Below are positions 60,807 to 64,000 of a DNA stretch of 64,000 bases, piece after piece. Positions within the stretch are counted from its first letter, which is position 1. The number at the start of each line of letters is the position of its first letter. This DNA comes from Hormiphora californensis. Taxonomy: Eukaryota > Ctenophora > Tentaculata > Cydippida > Pleurobrachiidae. The position numbers were made by a program, and so were the translations under genes. The stretch lies in the NCBI GenBank assembly GCA_020137815.1, contig CM035351.1, positions 973,751 to 1,037,750 on the forward strand. Reading direction: 5' to 3'. Below the pieces are notes generated by a model that was not told the origin of the DNA, searched no databases, and was given only the letters and a program-made list of their open reading frames with translations.

Positions 60807-61157
60807 CCCAATGTTATCCTTAATTCTCTGAACGTCCTTTGGGTCACATTGAGATACTAGCTTCGCGGTGTCAAATACATTAGGGTTGTTTGAAGGATGA
60901 GAAAACTTGATCTCACCAGTATTTCTATGGATCATAGCAGAACCGAATCTAACATTTATTTTGATATCATTTTTATATTTGTTTAAGACTTCGTCCACTT
61001 TGTGAGTAATTTTATCACTCGGTAAAACTGGAAAATGGTAGACATCCTTTAGCTTGCCTACTTTACAACTCTTCCGAATCGTGAACCAGTTTTCACGGTA
61101 CAGATCATGGAGATATTCGGGTACAGTTTGCAGAAATTCGTCCATTATTTTTTCCAT
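60612..61157 (-). CDS. ORF of the adintovirus/Polinton-like cluster, possibly replication-associated
   Basis: 181-codon frame on the minus strand; the first 118 codons look like real protein, including INVRFGSAMIHR and a HPSNNPNVFD motif that I associate, weakly, with proteins near the polymerase in Polinton/adintovirus-type elements. After that the frame enters a GA microsatellite and sequence shared with the window's right end, so the natural C-terminus is missing or replaced. Endogenous virus-like remnant; product function unknown. Confidence 0.45.
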
Positions 61158-61234
61158 TCACTTATAGCTTGCTATAAATAGTGGTGGGAGTGTTATAAAA
61201 AGGAAACCAATTAATACAAGTAAATAAACTCTAG

Positions 61235-61735
61235 AGGAGAGTTGAGCAACACAACCCAAAAAGTAGAGCGACATAGCCCCAATACAACGTACAGCACCAT
61301 AGACAAAAGAACAACGTCACAGTCAAAAAGTACAAATAAATAGCTGGCAAACGTAGTACAGCACCATAGTATAGCACCATAGACAAAAGTTGAGCACCAT
61401 GGACAAATGTTGAGCACCATAGACAAAACGTACAGCACCACAGCCTAAAAGTACGGCACTACAGACAAATAGTTGAACACCACATCCAAAAAGTACAGCA
61501 CCACAGACAAAATTGAGCACCACAGCCAAAAACTACAGCACCACAGAACAATATCGAGCACCATAGACAAAAAGTTGAGCACCACAGAACAATATCGAGC
61601 ACCATAGACAAAAAGTTGAGCACCACAGAACAATATCGAGCACCACAGACAAAAGTTGAGCACCACAGCCAAAATTTGAGCACCATAGACAAAAAGTTGA
61701 GCACCACAGCCCACTATAAATAGCTGGCAAACTAG
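61235..61735. repeat. Degenerate 20-bp tandem array, left arm
   Basis: About 25 imperfect units of the type GAGCACCATAGACAAAAAGT / TACAGCACCACAGCC. The reverse complement of the same unit recurs at about 63450-63575 and, more weakly, at 63838-63870. The arrays thus face each other around the virus-like genes. Minus-strand frames through it (Cys/Val/Leu-rich) are artefacts. Confidence 0.88.
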
Positions 61736-61746
61736 TCATTCTCAAA

Positions 61747-62088
61747 ATGGAAGAAGTTGACTACAAAAACTTTGCTGCATACTCTCGGATAATTAACCAA
61801 CACGGATCTGGTTATGATAGTGATGGATATTATGTTTATACACAGAATGGAGAAGGAATAGGTGGTTTCCTCGCTTCTATATTTCGTGGTGCTCTTCCGA
61901 TCCTAAGTTCAGCCATCAAAGGGGTGGCAACAGCAGCAGCACCGCATTTAAAGACGGGTTTAAAACGTGCAGCTAGGGCTGGAGCAGAAAACATGATTCA
62001 GACATACAGACCCAATGCAGCTACAACAAGATATGCAAGACCGAAAAGAAAACGTCAAAGGAGAAAGTTTCGCTTGGCTAAAATTTAG
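61747..62088 (+). CDS. Small basic structural-type protein, adintovirus/Polinton-like
   Basis: 113 codons: acidic/aromatic N-terminus, a Gly/Ala-rich hydrophobic middle (GIGGFLASIFRGALP), and an Arg/Lys-rich C-terminus (RPKRKRQRR). This architecture resembles the small adenovirus/adintovirus core or membrane-active proteins. The frame is intact, begins 12 bases after the repeat array and is preceded by TATAAATAG (about 61715). Virus-like origin is inferred from motif style and from its neighbours. Confidence 0.55.
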   Translation: MEEVDYKNFAAYSRIINQHGSGYDSDGYYVYTQNGEGIGGFLASIFRGALPILSSAIKGVATAAAPHLKTGLKRAARAGAENMIQTYRPNAATTRYARPKRKRQRRKFRLAKI

Positions 62089-62166
62089 AATAATTCGGAA
62101 AAATAGGGTAGTTGACATGAAGATGGGTATATAAGGGTGGAATAAATTTGCTCTCCATTTCCAATC

Positions 62167-62499
62167 ATGACAGAGTCTCGTCAAGTTGATATTTCTGATT
62201 CAGATGATGGATCAATGTGTGATTCTCTATCCTCTATTGTTAGCGATCATGAGCACAATCCGTATGATGACTTGCTTGAGTGCTATGGTTTGAAATCTGC
62301 GAGTCATCAAACATTTGACGGTATTGAATTCGATGCGGATGAAGAGCGATTATTGGAGTTTCTACAAAGTACCAAATCCCTTCCAATAATTCAAAAGGTT
62401 TTACAACAGAACCATGAACTAGCCAAGAAGCTTGGTGAAAAAATATATCCAGTAGAAGAGGATGACGAGGATCAAGTGTGCCCCAATTGTAAAAAGTAG
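62167..62499 (+). CDS. Acidic ORF of the virus-like cluster, unknown function
   Basis: 110 codons, rich in Asp, Glu and Ser at both ends, ending in a CPNCKK pair of cysteines (single CxxC). Preceded by a TATAAGGG box at about 62131. No homologue recognised. It sits between the basic protein and the next frame with spacings of 78 and 43 bp, typical of compact viral gene order. Confidence 0.5.
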   Translation: MTESRQVDISDSDDGSMCDSLSSIVSDHEHNPYDDLLECYGLKSASHQTFDGIEFDADEERLLEFLQSTKSLPIIQKVLQQNHELAKKLGEKIYPVEEDDEDQVCPNCKK

Positions 62500-62542
62500 C
62501 TATAAAAAGCAGAGTCTTCGTGTTGTTGCCATTTCCATCATC

Positions 62543-63127
62543 ATGATATCTCGTTTTCTGTCAAAATTCTATCACCGCTCTCCTAACGTCGAGAAGCTTT
62601 CTGTTGGAGTCAACACAGATGTTCCCTACACAGATGTTGACAAAGAGGAATTTGTGAAGATTTTCAAAATGAAGGATTTTCAGATCCATAGATTTGAACG
62701 ATTATATCGGCAAAAAGCAAGCGAGTGTCGAGATCATTTGGAGCGGATATCAATTTTCGAAAAGCAGGTTAAAGAAAGGGACACACCGAGCAAAGAGTTT
62801 TCCGAGTCAATATTATCCAAACAAAATATAGCTGACTTTCTCGAGGTTCATCGACTCCTTATGGCAAACAAGTCTGGAAAGGTTCAAAACACCAGATACC
62901 TTAAAGCGATCAAAAAACTGTTTATTGGCATACACTATGGTATCGTTCCAGTGGGTTTTCAAAATTCTCGACTAAGTTCAACTCAACGCAAGATAATACA
63001 GCTGGTAAACCGAAAATCGGTTGCGGATATCAAGGTACTCTTTATGGACTATACAAAAGACTTTGTTGCTATTTTTAGAACAGTGGGAAAAACATTGGAG
63101 TTTTTGAAGACGGTGTGTTGTGATTAG
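62543..63127 (+). CDS. ORF of the virus-like cluster, unknown function
   Basis: About 194 codons from ATG 62543, soluble, helical and charged, with RFERLYRQKASE and a C-terminal FMDYTKDFVAIFR segment. An upstream in-frame start (62462) overlaps the preceding gene and is less likely. Preceded by CTATAAAAAG (62500 region), like the boxes before the two genes upstream. No recognisable domain. Confidence 0.5.
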   Translation: MISRFLSKFYHRSPNVEKLSVGVNTDVPYTDVDKEEFVKIFKMKDFQIHRFERLYRQKASECRDHLERISIFEKQVKERDTPSKEFSESILSKQNIADFLEVHRLLMANKSGKVQNTRYLKAIKKLFIGIHYGIVPVGFQNSRLSSTQRKIIQLVNRKSVADIKVLFMDYTKDFVAIFRTVGKTLEFLKTVCCD

Positions 63128-63159
63128 TTTTTTTTTTCTCTAAACAGTAAAACCCGTGT

Positions 63160-63450
63160 TTAAAGCGTTTTAAACTTGGCACGAACAATCTCATCATTGT
63201 TTTCAATATCTTTATACCACGATAAGAAGCGATCCACTCTTTTCTTGGAACTCATTTCATACATAAAATGTGCACAAAAATGTCCACAACTTGTAGTACC
63301 CACCAATTGCACAGCCCGAGGAATATACTTACAGCTGTTATAATTACGTGATAACTTATAAAAATCCCTAGGGAAGGAATCGTGGGTGGGTGGCCGTCCA
63401 AATGAGTCGAAGAACAAGGCTTTTCCGTCTTGAATCCACCAAGCACTTTT
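63160..63450 (-). pseudogene. Adenain-type cysteine protease fragment of the virus-like cluster
   Basis: The minus-strand frame carries the second half of an adenovirus-type maturation protease: an acidic FDSFG motif, a Gln about 14 residues before the nucleophile region, and TTSCGHFCAHF with the catalytic Cys. Sequence before a Trp-Trp pair at about 63440 is replaced by the 20-bp repeat, so the N-terminal part with the catalytic His is missing at this end. Proteases of this type occur in adenoviruses, adintoviruses, Polintons and virophages. The truncation indicates an inactive copy. Confidence 0.75.
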
Positions 63451-63575
63451 TGCCTATGGTGCTCAACTTTTGACTGTGGCGCTGTACTTTTTAGCTGTGG
63501 TGCTGTACTTTTTGGCTGTGGTGCTCAACTTTTGTCCATGGTGCTGTACTTTTAGGCTGTGGTGCTGTACGTTTT
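63450..63575. repeat. 20-bp tandem array, right arm (inverted)
   Basis: About six units such as GGTGCTCAACTTTTG and GTGGTGCTGTACTTTT, the reverse complement of the left array at 61235-61735. Confidence 0.85.
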
Positions 63576-63952
63576 TAACCGTTCCAACGCGTTCTTATGA
63601 TGTTCCTGTGTGTTCCTGTGATGTGTGAAACAAGCAAGAACACCCGATAACGGTGAGTAACAGACTAGGAACACTAGGAACAGATTAAAGCACCAAGGAA
63701 CTGCTCGGAACACACATAGAGAATTTGGTGTGCACCCTGACCGTAAGTACGGTTGGCTGTCAGGATCAAACATGTTTTCTCTATAGTGATCCTTGTCCCT
63801 TGTCAGTGCCAACTGTTTTGACATAATTAATCATGTATGGCACCTTTTGGCTTTGGTGCTGTTCTTTTTGGTTGTGATGAACTTGTGATGCACAAGCTGT
63901 CAATTCTTGATTGCTTTTCATAATTATATTTCATGGGAGGTGGTCAAGCAAG

Positions 63953-64000
63953 AGAGTGAGAGAGAGAGTGTGTGTGAATACAAAGGCTGTATGGTTGGAT
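63953..64000. repeat. Inverted copy of 60744-60791 at the window edge
   Basis: The last 47 or so bases (GTGTGTGTGAATACAAAGGC... up to TTGGAT) are the reverse complement of 60744-60791. The identity reaches the final base, so the repeat probably continues beyond the window. This would make 60744-64000+ a large inverted-repeat unit. Confidence 0.85.

Noticed and set aside
61211-61745. Minus-strand Cys/Val/Leu-rich frames resembling membrane peptides
   Set aside because: They arise from the degenerate 20-bp repeat and overlap each other in three frames.

Overview
The window is nuclear DNA of an invertebrate metazoan. Genes are split by short GT-AG introns, and the set includes animal-type proteins: a NuRD p66/GATAD2 subunit, a WIPI2-like autophagy propeller, a class A GPCR and a class 2 DHODH. 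There is a very high load of microsatellites, minisatellites and small TIR elements. I cannot name the species.

Layout, left to right. 0.8-12.8 kb: the C-terminal half of a DHX9/RNA helicase A gene (+), with a frameshifted GPCR nested on the minus strand of one intron. A nested pair of hAT-like elements sits in another intron. 12.8-19.6 kb: repeat-rich spacer with an intronless, indel-ridden CSTF2-like coding region. 19.6-23.5 kb: p66/GATAD2. 25.4-28.6 kb: an intronless coiled-coil gene, a tiny MGCAASK peptide ORF and two tandem NUDT9-type ADP-ribose hydrolases. 29.2-33.6 kb: WIPI2-like gene and the start of a CCS-like gene, cut by a 100-N gap. 33.7-36.0 kb: noisy 320-bp satellite. 36.0-46.8 kb: a second, error-laden copy of 23.0-33.6 kb, most likely the other haplotype inserted as uncorrected long-read gap fill. 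46.5-49.4 kb: CCS, TMEM242-like and DHODH. 50-54.3 kb: repeats and a LINE fragment. 54.4-60.4 kb: a UBZ4-finger gene, GPATCH4 and a BTB-BACK gene. 60.6-64 kb: an adintovirus/Polinton-like gene cluster between inverted repeats, running off the window end.

The most unusual signal is that many minisatellites begin or end exactly on splice junctions, with a unit that contains the splice site itself. In DHX9, 24-bp and 44-bp arrays copy two different 5' splice sites (about 12 and about 48 times). 30-bp and 27-bp arrays copy 3' splice regions, and two further junctions show smaller duplications. Similar units carrying a TACTAA-type branch point plus pyrimidine tract plus AG occur near 50 kb and 23 kb. 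One BTB-gene intron is flanked by a 13-bp direct repeat, and one MITE target-site duplication lies on a 5' splice site. Together these suggest splice-junction duplication as a recurrent process in this genome.

Functionally the genes are ordinary housekeeping loci (RNA helicase, 3'-end processing, chromatin repression, ADP-ribose hydrolysis, autophagy, SOD copper loading, pyrimidine synthesis). They are not an operon-like system. Many conserved exons carry one-base frameshifts, so single-base indel errors in the assembly must be kept in mind throughout.
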